Below are positions 44,014-51,578 of a stretch of 64,000 nucleotides of DNA, in pieces. Where the stretch lies: positions 1 through 64,000 of the forward strand of contig CALBKM010000028.1 in the NCBI GenBank assembly GCA_937895705.1, read 5' to 3'. Below the pieces are notes generated by a model. The model saw only the letters and a program-made list of their open reading frames with translations. It had not been told where the DNA came from and did not search any database. The stretch comes from an uncultured Clostridia bacterium (GTDB taxonomy: Bacteria; Bacillota; Clostridia; Lachnospirales; Lachnospiraceae). Numbering within the stretch: position 1 is the stretch's first letter; every line of letters begins with the position of its first letter. A program made the translations under genes and the position numbers.

Positions 44014-44232
44014 TTATTTGATTCCCAACCTCTCCGCCAATCTCCCTATCCCCCACAGAAACAACATCTCGCAATGCTCCCTTTTCTCCCTATTTCCGTA
44101 TGTATCGACAATATCTGACAATGTTGTCAGCAGCGGGTCTCCCCCTCTTATGCGGAGGGTTCTTCTGATTTCCTTCGGTACTACCACACGGCCTAAGTCA
44201 TCAATACGACGCACAATTCCCGTTGCTTTCAT
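44014..44232 (-). CDS. Stand-alone SpoVT/AbrB DNA-binding domain, paralogue 3
   Basis: A 72-residue protein nearly identical to paralogue 1 (differences include RGGDPL and LSDIVDTYG). DNA-binding domain at 1-33, then the shared LFLWGIGRLAERLGIK end. ATG 44232 follows GGAGCAACAACA and a perfect sigma-G promoter. Together with paralogue 2 it brackets the AbiF cassette. Confidence 0.75.
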   Translation of the reverse strand: MKATGIVRRIDDLGRVVVPKEIRRTLRIRGGDPLLTTLSDIVDTYGNREKREHCEMLFLWGIGRLAERLGIK

Positions 44233-44321
44233 TGTTGTTGCTCCTTTCTCCAAAGGAGTTCCCCTACGAACTCCGTAACCATTCTTGGTATGATTTGATT
44301 TCCAAATCATTGTTGTGGAGT

Positions 44322-44350
44322 TAGTATGCGGAAAAAACGGGAGATTATGC
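44322..44350 (-). promoter_or_regulatory. Sigma-G-type promoter of SpoVT paralogue 3
   Basis: GCATA (44350-44346), 17 bp, CATACTA (44328-44322) on the minus strand. Confidence 0.7.
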
Positions 44351-44373
44351 GTGGTGGGAGAAGTATATGAAAT

Positions 44374-44470
44374 CTATTCCTCTTCTTCCTGCCGCTTTAG
44401 GCATTCCTTTCGAAACCATTCAATATACTCCTTGTTGTATACCAATTCTCCGTTTATCACATCAAAGAAT
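44374..44470 (-). pseudogene. 3' fragment of the small HTH-like gene
   Basis: Encodes only the last ~32 residues (DVINGELVYNKEYIEWF ... RQEEEE and stop) of a second copy of the gene at 42439-42684. The match ends near 44469, where unrelated sequence begins, and there is no start codon. Confidence 0.75.
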
Positions 44471-44516
44471 TGCCCCTTCTCATTTGGCACGCATCAAATA
44501 AAGACCATTTTACATA

Positions 44517-44558
44517 AAAAACGCACGCTTGCATTTCCATGCATTTCGCGTGCGTTTT
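44517..44558. terminator. Bidirectional terminator
   Basis: AAAACGCACGC and GCGTGCGTTTT (11 bp, perfect) around a 19-base loop. It closes the lipoprotein gene transcribed on the minus strand. Confidence 0.75.
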
Positions 44559-44580
44559 AAACTTTTCCGTCCTCCGAATC

Positions 44581-45972
44581 CTACTCAATATCCAAAAGGA
44601 ACTTCTGGATAATCGTTAACGGATCTGACGTAATATCACTTGTCATAATCATAATCTGCACATAAGTATCAAGTCCGATATCCTGGAACACAATGAAGGT
44701 ACGGAGGTTCTCATATACGGAATTGTCAATGTAAAAACACTGCTTTCCGTTGCATACAACCGGCACCACATTCTCAACCTTGGTCACCTCGTTGTAATCC
44801 TTATCCACAAGGAATTCCGGCGCCTTGTCCGGATCCGCCGTAGATACATCGGAATCTTCATAGTCTACCTCATAGGCCGGACTTTCTTTGTAAATCGCCG
44901 GGTCATCCACTACTAAGTACAGAGTGTGCTCGTAACGGTCGTCAAAATACCAGTTTTCATTCGCATATACAGTCACCGGAACAGACTCGTATGTTTCCTC
45001 ATCCCACATCAGGAAGGTTCCCGACTTACTGTCATATTCGTCATACATGCCTTCCCAGGCAGCCGGAAGTTCGGACTTATCGTACTTATCTCCCTGCGGA
45101 ACCGTTCCGTTGCCGCCCTCGCCGGACTTCACGGCAAGCACTTCCTCCGGTATCACAATCGGCTCCGTAAGCGCTTCACAAGTGATTACCATATCCTCAA
45201 TTGCGGTAGATTCTTCTATCGTCTCCGGAATCTCAAACTTCATTACCACATCCGCGTAAACAATTTTCCTGGTCTTAATGTCGAATTTCATGGAGCCGAC
45301 CGCAGATGTCACATTAATATCGATTCCTTCCGTCATTCCGGACAATTCGGATACATCATCGCTATTCATATCACCGGTAACGTAATAGAACTTGTCATCC
45401 TTTGTTACCTCTACATTTGTCATATCCTTAAGCATAGCACCGGCACTGTTATCCGTGGAGCCGAAGTACAGAGACTCATTCATTTCCCACGCTCCGGTCT
45501 CAGGATTTTTGGAATACTCGGTTCTTCTACCGGTTGCTTCATCATTTACGTAATAGACTTCCTCCTCGGTAGCCTGTGTAAAGCCCATAATCGATACCGT
45601 AGCAGCATTCCTCTGATACTCTATGTTATCATAACTGAGCATTTCCATATCGACTTCCATTCCGAGTTCTCCGTACTCGCTCGGTCCTTTATAGGAAAAT
45701 TTACACGTCATCTTCATCTTGCCGTCAAACATCGTTTCGTTTGCCGCCGCGAGTTCTTCTGCCGTCGGCATCACTTCCGGAGTCGGGGTCGGTTCCGGGG
45801 TTGCTGTCGGTTCCGGAGTCGCAGTCGGTTCCGGGGTTGCGGTCAATTCAGCTTCCGGCGTTGTTCCTGCCGGATCATCTTTTCCCTTCGTCCCACAACC
45901 TGCAAAAGCTCCGATCATGGCAAGAATCATAATCATAACAAAAAGTATTGTTGTTTTCTTTTTAATCTTCAT
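44581..45972 (-). CDS. Lipoprotein with TPEPTA linker
   Basis: A 463-residue exported protein. A lysine-rich signal sequence ends in the lipobox GAFAGC, so the mature protein is lipid-anchored. It is followed by a threonine/proline linker built from TPEPTA repeats (about residues 44-68), a wall spacer. The remainder is beta-rich, and the part around DGKMKMTCKFSYKG recalls LppX/DUF6612-type folds, which I cannot confirm. Monocistronic, with its own promoter and terminator. Function unknown. Confidence 0.75.
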   Translation of the reverse strand: MKIKKKTTILFVMIMILAMIGAFAGCGTKGKDDPAGTTPEAELTATPEPTATPEPTATPEPTPTPEVMPTAEELAAANETMFDGKMKMTCKFSYKGPSEYGELGMEVDMEMLSYDNIEYQRNAATVSIMGFTQATEEEVYYVNDEATGRRTEYSKNPETGAWEMNESLYFGSTDNSAGAMLKDMTNVEVTKDDKFYYVTGDMNSDDVSELSGMTEGIDINVTSAVGSMKFDIKTRKIVYADVVMKFEIPETIEESTAIEDMVITCEALTEPIVIPEEVLAVKSGEGGNGTVPQGDKYDKSELPAAWEGMYDEYDSKSGTFLMWDEETYESVPVTVYANENWYFDDRYEHTLYLVVDDPAIYKESPAYEVDYEDSDVSTADPDKAPEFLVDKDYNEVTKVENVVPVVCNGKQCFYIDNSVYENLRTFIVFQDIGLDTYVQIMIMTSDITSDPLTIIQKFLLDIE

Positions 45973-46010
45973 GTTCTTTGGTCTCCCTTTTATATTATTG
46001 TAACGTCCCT

Positions 46011-46039
46011 ATTCTAGCGCATTTTTATTCATATCGCAA
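46011..46039 (-). promoter_or_regulatory. Promoter of the lipoprotein gene
   Basis: Minus strand TTGCGA (46039-46034), 17 bp, TAGAAT (46016-46011). Confidence 0.6.
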
Positions 46040-46101
46040 GTATTTTTTCTCTTTAATAAAAAGAAAGGGTGCTGTTTCCAAATCATGAATCGATCTATAT
46101 A

Positions 46102-46130
46102 TTGCCTCCGGCACATTTTAACACTATAAT
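46102..46130 (+). promoter_or_regulatory. Promoter of the yhhN-like gene
   Basis: TTGCCT (46102-46107), 17 bp, TATAAT (46125-46130); the start codon is only about 19 bp downstream of the -10. Confidence 0.6.
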
Positions 46131-46148
46131 TAATATGAGGTGATGTTC

Positions 46149-46838
46149 GTGACAGCAAGTAAAAAAATGATAATAATAAACATCTCGGTATCCGGGATTC
46201 TGTTTATACTGAACTTTTTCTATCAAAGTAACGATTTTAATTTTTCTCTGAAATGCATATGCAGCGGTCTGTTTGCGCTCCTTGGCATCGTCAATGCGGC
46301 ATATGCCTTAAAAAAGACCCGAATGCAAAAAAGCATACAGCTTATCATGGCAGCCGGCCTTATACTGGCAATGCTCGGAGATGTCCTCATCGCCTTTGAT
46401 TTCATCACCGGTGCGGCTTCCTTTGCCCTCGGTCATCTCTGCTTCGTAACGGCATACTGCCTTTCAAAACGTATTTGCGTTCCCGACCTTACGATAAGCG
46501 GAGTTCTGTTTCTGGGCGCACTGCTTTTTTTGCTATTCTGTCCGTTGCTCTCCTTCAACATTCCGATATTTCGTGCAGTCTGCATCGTTTATGCATTGAT
46601 TATCTCTTTTATGCTCGGGAAAGCAACCGGGAATTTCCTCAAAAACCGAAGTTTCTGCAATGCCCTTATCTTTATGGGAAGCCTGCTTTTCTTTTTCTCG
46701 GATGTGATGCTGCTTCTGGACTGGTTTATCGGTCTTTGGAATTGGACCGATCACGCATGTATGGGAACCTACTATCCCGCACTCTGCCTGATGGCATTTT
46801 CCATGCTGTTCCAGCCAGACACTGCAACAAAACACTGA
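46149..46838 (+). CDS. YhhN/TMEM86-family membrane protein
   Basis: A membrane protein of about 229 residues with eight predicted helices. GDVLIAFDFITGAASFALGH and the later FFFSDVMLLLDWF, each with a membrane aspartate, match the YhhN family, whose eukaryotic members are lysoplasmalogenases. Clostridia make plasmalogens, so such a role is possible. The start is decided by the site GAGGTGATG with GTG 46149 seven bases on; the ATG at 46143 would overlap that site. Confidence 0.8.
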   Translation: MTASKKMIIINISVSGILFILNFFYQSNDFNFSLKCICSGLFALLGIVNAAYALKKTRMQKSIQLIMAAGLILAMLGDVLIAFDFITGAASFALGHLCFVTAYCLSKRICVPDLTISGVLFLGALLFLLFCPLLSFNIPIFRAVCIVYALIISFMLGKATGNFLKNRSFCNALIFMGSLLFFFSDVMLLLDWFIGLWNWTDHACMGTYYPALCLMAFSMLFQPDTATKH

Positions 46839-46843
46839 CGCCT

Positions 46844-47482
46844 CTATTCCAAAATTGTTTTTACAACCGTCGGCAGTTCCGCAAAACACCGGATTGCCGG
46901 CGTTTTTTGCGCAATCGTACCGAATCCGTAAGCAGCATGAATAAACGGAAGTCCGGCCTCCATGGTGGCATCGTAATCTCCCTGAATATCTCCCACATAC
47001 ACCGCTTTTGTCAATCCGTTTCGTTCTGCCAGTCTGCGAATATTTTCACCCTTTTGCAAACCGTTGTTTCCGAAACACTCAATATCCTCGAAATAGTGAC
47101 CGAACCCGTAATGCTCCAAAAAAGCCTCGATATATCCGCTCTGACAGTTGCTGACAATATAAAGGCAGTAATCCTTTTTCAGCTCCGCCAGCGTTTCCGC
47201 AAGTTTCGGATACAACACACCTCCGTGTTCCCGCAAATATGCATTCTCATCTCTACAGCACTTTTCCAACAGCTCCAGACGAGGCTCTTCGGAAAGCTCC
47301 GGAAACAGCTCCTCCGCAATCTTGTCCATAGTCTTTCCCATCACCCCGTGAATATCTTCCACAGTAATGACCCGCTCTTTGTCATACTCCCGATTCACAA
47401 TCCGGGTCCATGACTTTGCCACGCCCTCCGCAGAGTCCCACAAAGTTCCGTCCATATCAAAAATAATACCTTTCTTGTCCAT
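46844..47482 (-). CDS. HAD-family phosphatase (phosphoglycolate-phosphatase-like)
   Basis: A 212-residue HAD hydrolase with all motifs: IIFDMDGTLWDS (motif I), IVSNCQ (II), K in NGLQKGENI (III) and VYVGDIQGDYDAT (IV). The small helical cap fits the Gph/beta-phosphoglucomutase-like group. Start ATG 47482 follows GAAAGGACAGAGCA. It converges on yhhN with only 5 bp between the stops. Substrate not deducible. Confidence 0.88.
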   Translation of the reverse strand: MDKKGIIFDMDGTLWDSAEGVAKSWTRIVNREYDKERVITVEDIHGVMGKTMDKIAEELFPELSEEPRLELLEKCCRDENAYLREHGGVLYPKLAETLAELKKDYCLYIVSNCQSGYIEAFLEHYGFGHYFEDIECFGNNGLQKGENIRRLAERNGLTKAVYVGDIQGDYDATMEAGLPFIHAAYGFGTIAQKTPAIRCFAELPTVVKTILE

Positions 47483-47640
47483 TGCTCTGTCCTTTCTTGC
47501 CACACTTGCATATACATTGATTATACAATACGGTCACGGTACCGTCAATCAAACAAATTCGCAACTCCACATACGAATCGCCCAGACCGTCTCTCGTTTA
47601 TAACACATTCATATTTTCACATCTTCCTTCTTATATTCTA

Positions 47641-47669
47641 TTGACTTTATCCCACATTTTCAGTAATAT
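47641..47669 (+). promoter_or_regulatory. Promoter of the GH10 gene
   Basis: TTGACT (47641-47646), 17 bp, TAATAT (47664-47669). GTTTGT and ACAAAC (47692-47713) form a possible operator between promoter and ribosome site. Confidence 0.5.
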
Positions 47670-47733
47670 GTACTTATCAAAAGCAGTTACTGTTTGTTTA
47701 TATTTTTACAAACGTGTTACTTTAGGAGGGTAT

Positions 47734-48963
47734 ATGGCAAATTACGAGAAGGTTGCTCACCGCAGAGCAAAGAAAACATTACGGGTTGTGGACGCATCCG
47801 GTGCTCCGCTTGCAAACACAACGCTTCGCTTTACACAAACCAATCACAAGTTTTTATTCGGATGGGGTTCTTTTGATTTTAATGCTTATTTTGCAATAAA
47901 AGATCCGGAGAAGAAAGCTTTTTTTGAAGAGCGCATGAAAATCTGGATGGAACTCTTTAACTACGGCACCTTGCCGTTCTACCTGGGTCAGTACGAGCCT
48001 ACGGAGGGCAATCCGCAGTGGGAAAGCCGTATGGCCGCCGCTACCTACATGAAAGAGCACGGTATCAAAGCAAAGGGGCATCCGCTTTGTTGGCATACCG
48101 CCTGTGCGAACTGGCTTATGGAATACGACAACGGCACCATCTTAAGAAAGCAATTACATCGTATCGAACGTGATGTTACGCAATTTAAGGGAACCATCGA
48201 CATCTGGGATGTAATCAACGAAGTAGTTATCATGCCGGTATTCGACAAATATGACAACGCCATCACCCGTATCTGTCAGGAATACGGCAGAACGGAATTG
48301 GTGAAGCGTGTGTTTAAAGAGGCAAAACAGGCAAACCCTGACTCCACCCTTTTATTGAACGATTTCAATACTTCGGAAAAATATGCGGAGCTCATCGACG
48401 ACTGCTTATCCGCCGATGCTCCCATTGATGTCATCGGCATCCAGTCTCACCAGCACCAGGGGTACTGGGGTGCCGAAAAAGTACACGAAGTACTGGAGCG
48501 TTTCTCCCGCTTCGGCAAACCGATTCACTTCACGGAGAACACTTTGATTTCCGGTGACATCATGCCGGCTCATATCGTAGATTTAAACGACTGGCAGGTA
48601 AGTGAATGGCCGTCCACTCCGGAAGGTGAAGAACGCCAGAAGAACGAATTGGAAGAGATGTACCGCATCCTCTTTGAGCATCCGTTAGTAGAAGGAATTA
48701 CCGGTTGGGATTTCACCGACGGCATGTGGCTCAATGCTCCGAGTGGCATTTTACGTAAGGATAACAGTAGGAAGCCTGCTTTCAACCGCTTAAAAGAAAT
48801 GATTCACAACGAATGGAAGACAGACCTCAGCGTTACCACCGATGAAAACGGTTTTGTTACCGTGGAAGGTTTTAAGGGCGATTATGATCTTGTTCTCGGC
48901 GACAGGAAAGCCTCCCTTTCCCTTTCTTTCGATGAAACCGAACCGGAAACCGTCACCCTTTAA
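47734..48963 (+). CDS. Cytoplasmic GH10 xylanase-like hydrolase
   Basis: A 409-residue glycoside hydrolase of family 10 (endo-beta-1,4-xylanase). Acid/base Glu in WDVINEVV, nucleophile Glu in IHFTENTL, plus KGHPLCWHT and IDVIGIQSHQHQGYWG of the TIM barrel. No signal peptide is seen from ATG 47734 (site TTAGGAGGGTAT), so it should act inside the cell on short xylo-oligosaccharides. A C-terminal beta piece (TDENGFVTVEGFKGDYDLVL) may be a small accessory domain. It stands alone between its promoter and a strong terminator. Confidence 0.92.
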   Translation: MANYEKVAHRRAKKTLRVVDASGAPLANTTLRFTQTNHKFLFGWGSFDFNAYFAIKDPEKKAFFEERMKIWMELFNYGTLPFYLGQYEPTEGNPQWESRMAAATYMKEHGIKAKGHPLCWHTACANWLMEYDNGTILRKQLHRIERDVTQFKGTIDIWDVINEVVIMPVFDKYDNAITRICQEYGRTELVKRVFKEAKQANPDSTLLLNDFNTSEKYAELIDDCLSADAPIDVIGIQSHQHQGYWGAEKVHEVLERFSRFGKPIHFTENTLISGDIMPAHIVDLNDWQVSEWPSTPEGEERQKNELEEMYRILFEHPLVEGITGWDFTDGMWLNAPSGILRKDNSRKPAFNRLKEMIHNEWKTDLSVTTDENGFVTVEGFKGDYDLVLGDRKASLSLSFDETEPETVTL

Positions 48964-49033
48964 AACAAGAATTCGAAAAATTCCCCCTACTCATTTCCTC
49001 TATACCGCAAGTCCCTTATCGGACTTGTACAAA

Positions 49034-49078
49034 AAAGAAAAGGTCGCCCCGAAAAATCATCGGGGTGACCTTTTCTTT
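49034..49078. terminator. Strong bidirectional terminator
   Basis: AAAGAAAAGGTCGCCCCGA and TCGGGGTGACCTTTTCTTT: 19-bp stem with one mismatch, serving the GH10 gene and the convergent uracil permease gene. Confidence 0.85.
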
Positions 49079-49091
49079 ATCACAAGCAAAC

Positions 49092-50480
49092 CTAAATCTC
49101 CGTCTCCTCGTCTGCCTCCTTGGAAAGCATCACATTCACAATAATACCGAGAATCAACGCACATGCGATGGAGGTCAACGTTATTTTACCGAAGGATACG
49201 GAAAGACCACCGATACCGGCAATCAAAATAACGGACGCGGTAAACAAATTCTTATTCCGGCCCAAATCCACCTTCTGCAACATCTTCAAACCGCTGACAG
49301 CGATAAATCCGTACAACGCCATACATACACCGCCCATAACACAAGACGGAATGGAGTTTACAAATGCAACAAACGGGCTCAGGAAGGAAATCAGAATCGC
49401 ACCTACCGCAGCACTGATAATCGTCACGATAGAAGCATTTCTCGTTATTGCCACACAGCCTACCGATTCTCCGTAGGTGGTATTCGGACATCCGCCGAAA
49501 ATAGCACCCGCCATGGAACCCACACCGTCACCGAGAAGAGTACGGGAAAGTCCCGGCTCCTTTAAAAGGTCTCTCTCAATAATGGAAGAAATATTCTTGT
49601 GATCCGCAATATGTTCCGCAAATACTACAAACGCCACCGGAATATATGCAACCGCAATGGTTCCGATATAGGCTCCGGTAATCTCATCAAAACCGCCTAA
49701 TGCCGTCATAAACGTGAACTCCGGCACGGAAACAAAGGTCTTCAGCGTCACACCGGTACTTCCGTCCGCAGTCTTAAACAACGCCGTCAAAGAGTCAAAA
49801 CTCATCACCTTTAAGGCATCAATATCTGCCGCATTACCGATCAAGGTCATAATTAAAGCAACTACATACCCTGCCAAAATACCGATAATAAACGGAATCA
49901 ACTTCAATGTCTTCTTACCGAAGGTAGAGCAAAGAATCGTTACAAACAAGGTTACCAGACCGCAAAGAATGGTTGCAAGCGGAGAAGCCAGCTGTGCTCC
50001 CGCTGCATCAAACACTTCACCGGACTTTAAATCACCGATGGCATTTCCCGCGAGGGAAAGTCCGATAATGGCAACCGTAGGACCGATAACTACCGGCGGC
50101 ATCAACTTATTAACCCAGTCAACCCCTACTGCCTTTACCACAAGGGCGATTACCACATATACAAGTCCCGCAAAAATCGCACCCAGAATCAATCCGAGAT
50201 ATCCTACCGCCACGGACACACCGCCGGCAAAGGCTGCTGCCATGGAACCGAGGAATGCGAAAGAGGATCCTAAGAATACCGGGCTCTTCTTCTTTGTAAA
50301 CGCAATGTACACCAAAGTACCTACACCTGCACCGAACAGTGCCGCCTCAGACTTCATGCCGTGCCCCACAATCATCGGCACAACCAAAGTCGCTGCCATA
50401 ATTGCCAGGAGCTGCTGGATAGCGAAGACAATCATTTTGCCGAAGCTCATTCTGTCTTCCACATCGTAAATAAGTTTCAT
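49092..50480 (-). CDS. uraA: Uracil permease (NCS2/UraA family)
   Basis: A 462-residue NCS2 carrier with about 14 helices. FVVFAEHIADHKN (substrate and proton-binding region) and GGCPNTTYGESVG are typical of UraA/PyrP proteins, which import uracil with H+. Ribosome site AGGAGGACGAGCAA. Monocistronic behind a 170-nt leader that may carry attenuation control. Xanthine specificity is less likely given the AEH motif context. Confidence 0.9.
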   Translation of the reverse strand: MKLIYDVEDRMSFGKMIVFAIQQLLAIMAATLVVPMIVGHGMKSEAALFGAGVGTLVYIAFTKKKSPVFLGSSFAFLGSMAAAFAGGVSVAVGYLGLILGAIFAGLVYVVIALVVKAVGVDWVNKLMPPVVIGPTVAIIGLSLAGNAIGDLKSGEVFDAAGAQLASPLATILCGLVTLFVTILCSTFGKKTLKLIPFIIGILAGYVVALIMTLIGNAADIDALKVMSFDSLTALFKTADGSTGVTLKTFVSVPEFTFMTALGGFDEITGAYIGTIAVAYIPVAFVVFAEHIADHKNISSIIERDLLKEPGLSRTLLGDGVGSMAGAIFGGCPNTTYGESVGCVAITRNASIVTIISAAVGAILISFLSPFVAFVNSIPSCVMGGVCMALYGFIAVSGLKMLQKVDLGRNKNLFTASVILIAGIGGLSVSFGKITLTSIACALILGIIVNVMLSKEADEETEI

Positions 50481-50649
50481 TTGCTCGTCCTCCTAAAGTA
50501 TTTTGTTTTATATAAACGCTCTTTGCGAGCGGATATATCCCCAAAAATTGGTAGATAGATGCAAAAAAAAATCAAGCCGGACACGACATGATTTCCAACT
50601 CCCTTGCGATCTCCCCATCACACGGTACATCCTTTTATCTCATAAGCTA
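50481..50649 (-). promoter_or_regulatory. Leader of uraA, possible attenuator
   Basis: From the start point near 50643 the minus-strand leader runs about 160 nt. It includes AAATCA ... TGATTT with a run of eight T near 50566-50573 and a later GCTCGCAAAGAGC hairpin. This could be a transcription attenuator as in pyrimidine genes. I do not see a PyrR motif or a known riboswitch. Confidence 0.35.
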
Positions 50650-50678
50650 ATTATACCAAAACAAAAAGGGGCAGGCAA
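50650..50678 (-). promoter_or_regulatory. Promoter of uraA
   Basis: TTGCCT (50678-50673), 17 bp, TATAAT (50655-50650) on the minus strand. The -35 lies in the loop of the rubrerythrin terminator, so the two are interleaved. Confidence 0.65.
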
Positions 50679-50689
50679 CCCCTTTTTGT
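50661..50689 (-). terminator. Terminator after rubrerythrin
   Basis: ACAAAAAGGGG and CCCCTTTTTGT, 11 bp perfect, seven-base loop. Confidence 0.75.
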
Positions 50690-50743
50690 CAAGTTTGCAT
50701 TTTTTCTTCTCGGAATTCGCCTCCGTCCGCAAAGCGCTCCATA

Positions 50744-51376
50744 TTACTCAGCCGGATTCAAAACTCCGCTTACGCAGCAGTTTCCGGTATACGGCGCAAG
50801 CTCCAGACGTACGAAATACCCTTTGTCGTGAGAACATACCGGACACTGCTCCGGTACCTGAGTTCCTTCGAATACATGACCGCAATTCAGACAGAACCAT
50901 CCGGTCTTCACATCGGAAATAAAAAGTTGATTCTTTTCCAACAAATCTGCCAACGCTCCGAATCGATTTCCGTGCACCTTTTCAATCTTTGCAATCTGCT
51001 CAAAAGAGGATGCCACCTTCAAAAATCCCTCTGCTCGTGCCTTTTCCGCGAAAACACGATACACATCGTCGTGCTCCTCGTATTCGTTATGCTGTGCCAT
51101 GCGCAAAAGCTCCGTAATACTATCGGTAATGTCAACCGGATATCCGCCGTCCACATGGATGGTTTCCCCCGCCAACTCGGATAAATGATTGTAGAAAATC
51201 TCGGCATGCTCCTTCTCCTGATTTGCAGTAAAGGTAAATACCGCCTCTATCACATGCAGCTTCTGCTGTTTCGCCTGATCTGCCGCAAAAGTATAACGGT
51301 TTCTTGCCTGACTTTCTCCCGCAAATGCACGCATTAAATTATCCTTGGTCTCACTTGTTTTAAAATCAACTGCCAT
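50744..51376 (-). CDS. Rubrerythrin
   Basis: A 210-residue rubrerythrin that reduces peroxide in anaerobes. The diiron four-helix domain includes AFAGESQARNRYTF, NQEKEHAEIFYNHL, and a later E-x-x-H (KIEKVHGNRF); the C-terminal rubredoxin-like domain has CLNCGHVF and CPVCSHDKGYF. An extra tail with GNCCVSG carries two more Cys. Start ATG 51376 follows GGAGGTGTTTT. Confidence 0.94.
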   Translation of the reverse strand: MAVDFKTSETKDNLMRAFAGESQARNRYTFAADQAKQQKLHVIEAVFTFTANQEKEHAEIFYNHLSELAGETIHVDGGYPVDITDSITELLRMAQHNEYEEHDDVYRVFAEKARAEGFLKVASSFEQIAKIEKVHGNRFGALADLLEKNQLFISDVKTGWFCLNCGHVFEGTQVPEQCPVCSHDKGYFVRLELAPYTGNCCVSGVLNPAE

Positions 51377-51494
51377 AAAACACCTCCGTTTTCTTTTAAA
51401 GGAAGTATGCCCATAGCGAAGAAAAATATCCATCTTTTTCAAAAACGAACACGTATCCGGATTTTTCACTCCTTATCGGCAAACAACTCTGCCC

Positions 51495-51523
51495 TTGCAC
51501 AGTTCTCCGGTCTCTGCTATAAT
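51495..51523 (+). promoter_or_regulatory. Promoter of the Y-family polymerase gene
   Basis: TTGCAC (51495-51500), 17 bp, TATAAT (51518-51523). No LexA box (GAAC-N4-GTTC) is evident. Confidence 0.6.
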
Positions 51524-51578
51524 AATAACAAACACTAGTTCTGTACATTTTTTACTTGGACAGGAAAGGAGGCTTCCC

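Larger units (their letters stand above)
44014..44350 (-). repeat. 337-bp direct repeat with 21647-21983, copy 2
   Basis: Ungapped partner of the copy at 21.6-22.0 kb. Confidence 0.85.

Noticed and set aside
44926..46017. 363-codon frame on the plus strand
   Set aside because: Antisense shadow of the TPEPTA lipoprotein gene, which has signal sequence, lipobox, promoter and terminator.
49714..50469. 251-codon plus-strand frame
   Set aside because: Antisense of the uracil permease; composition is a mirror of its hydrophobic codons.
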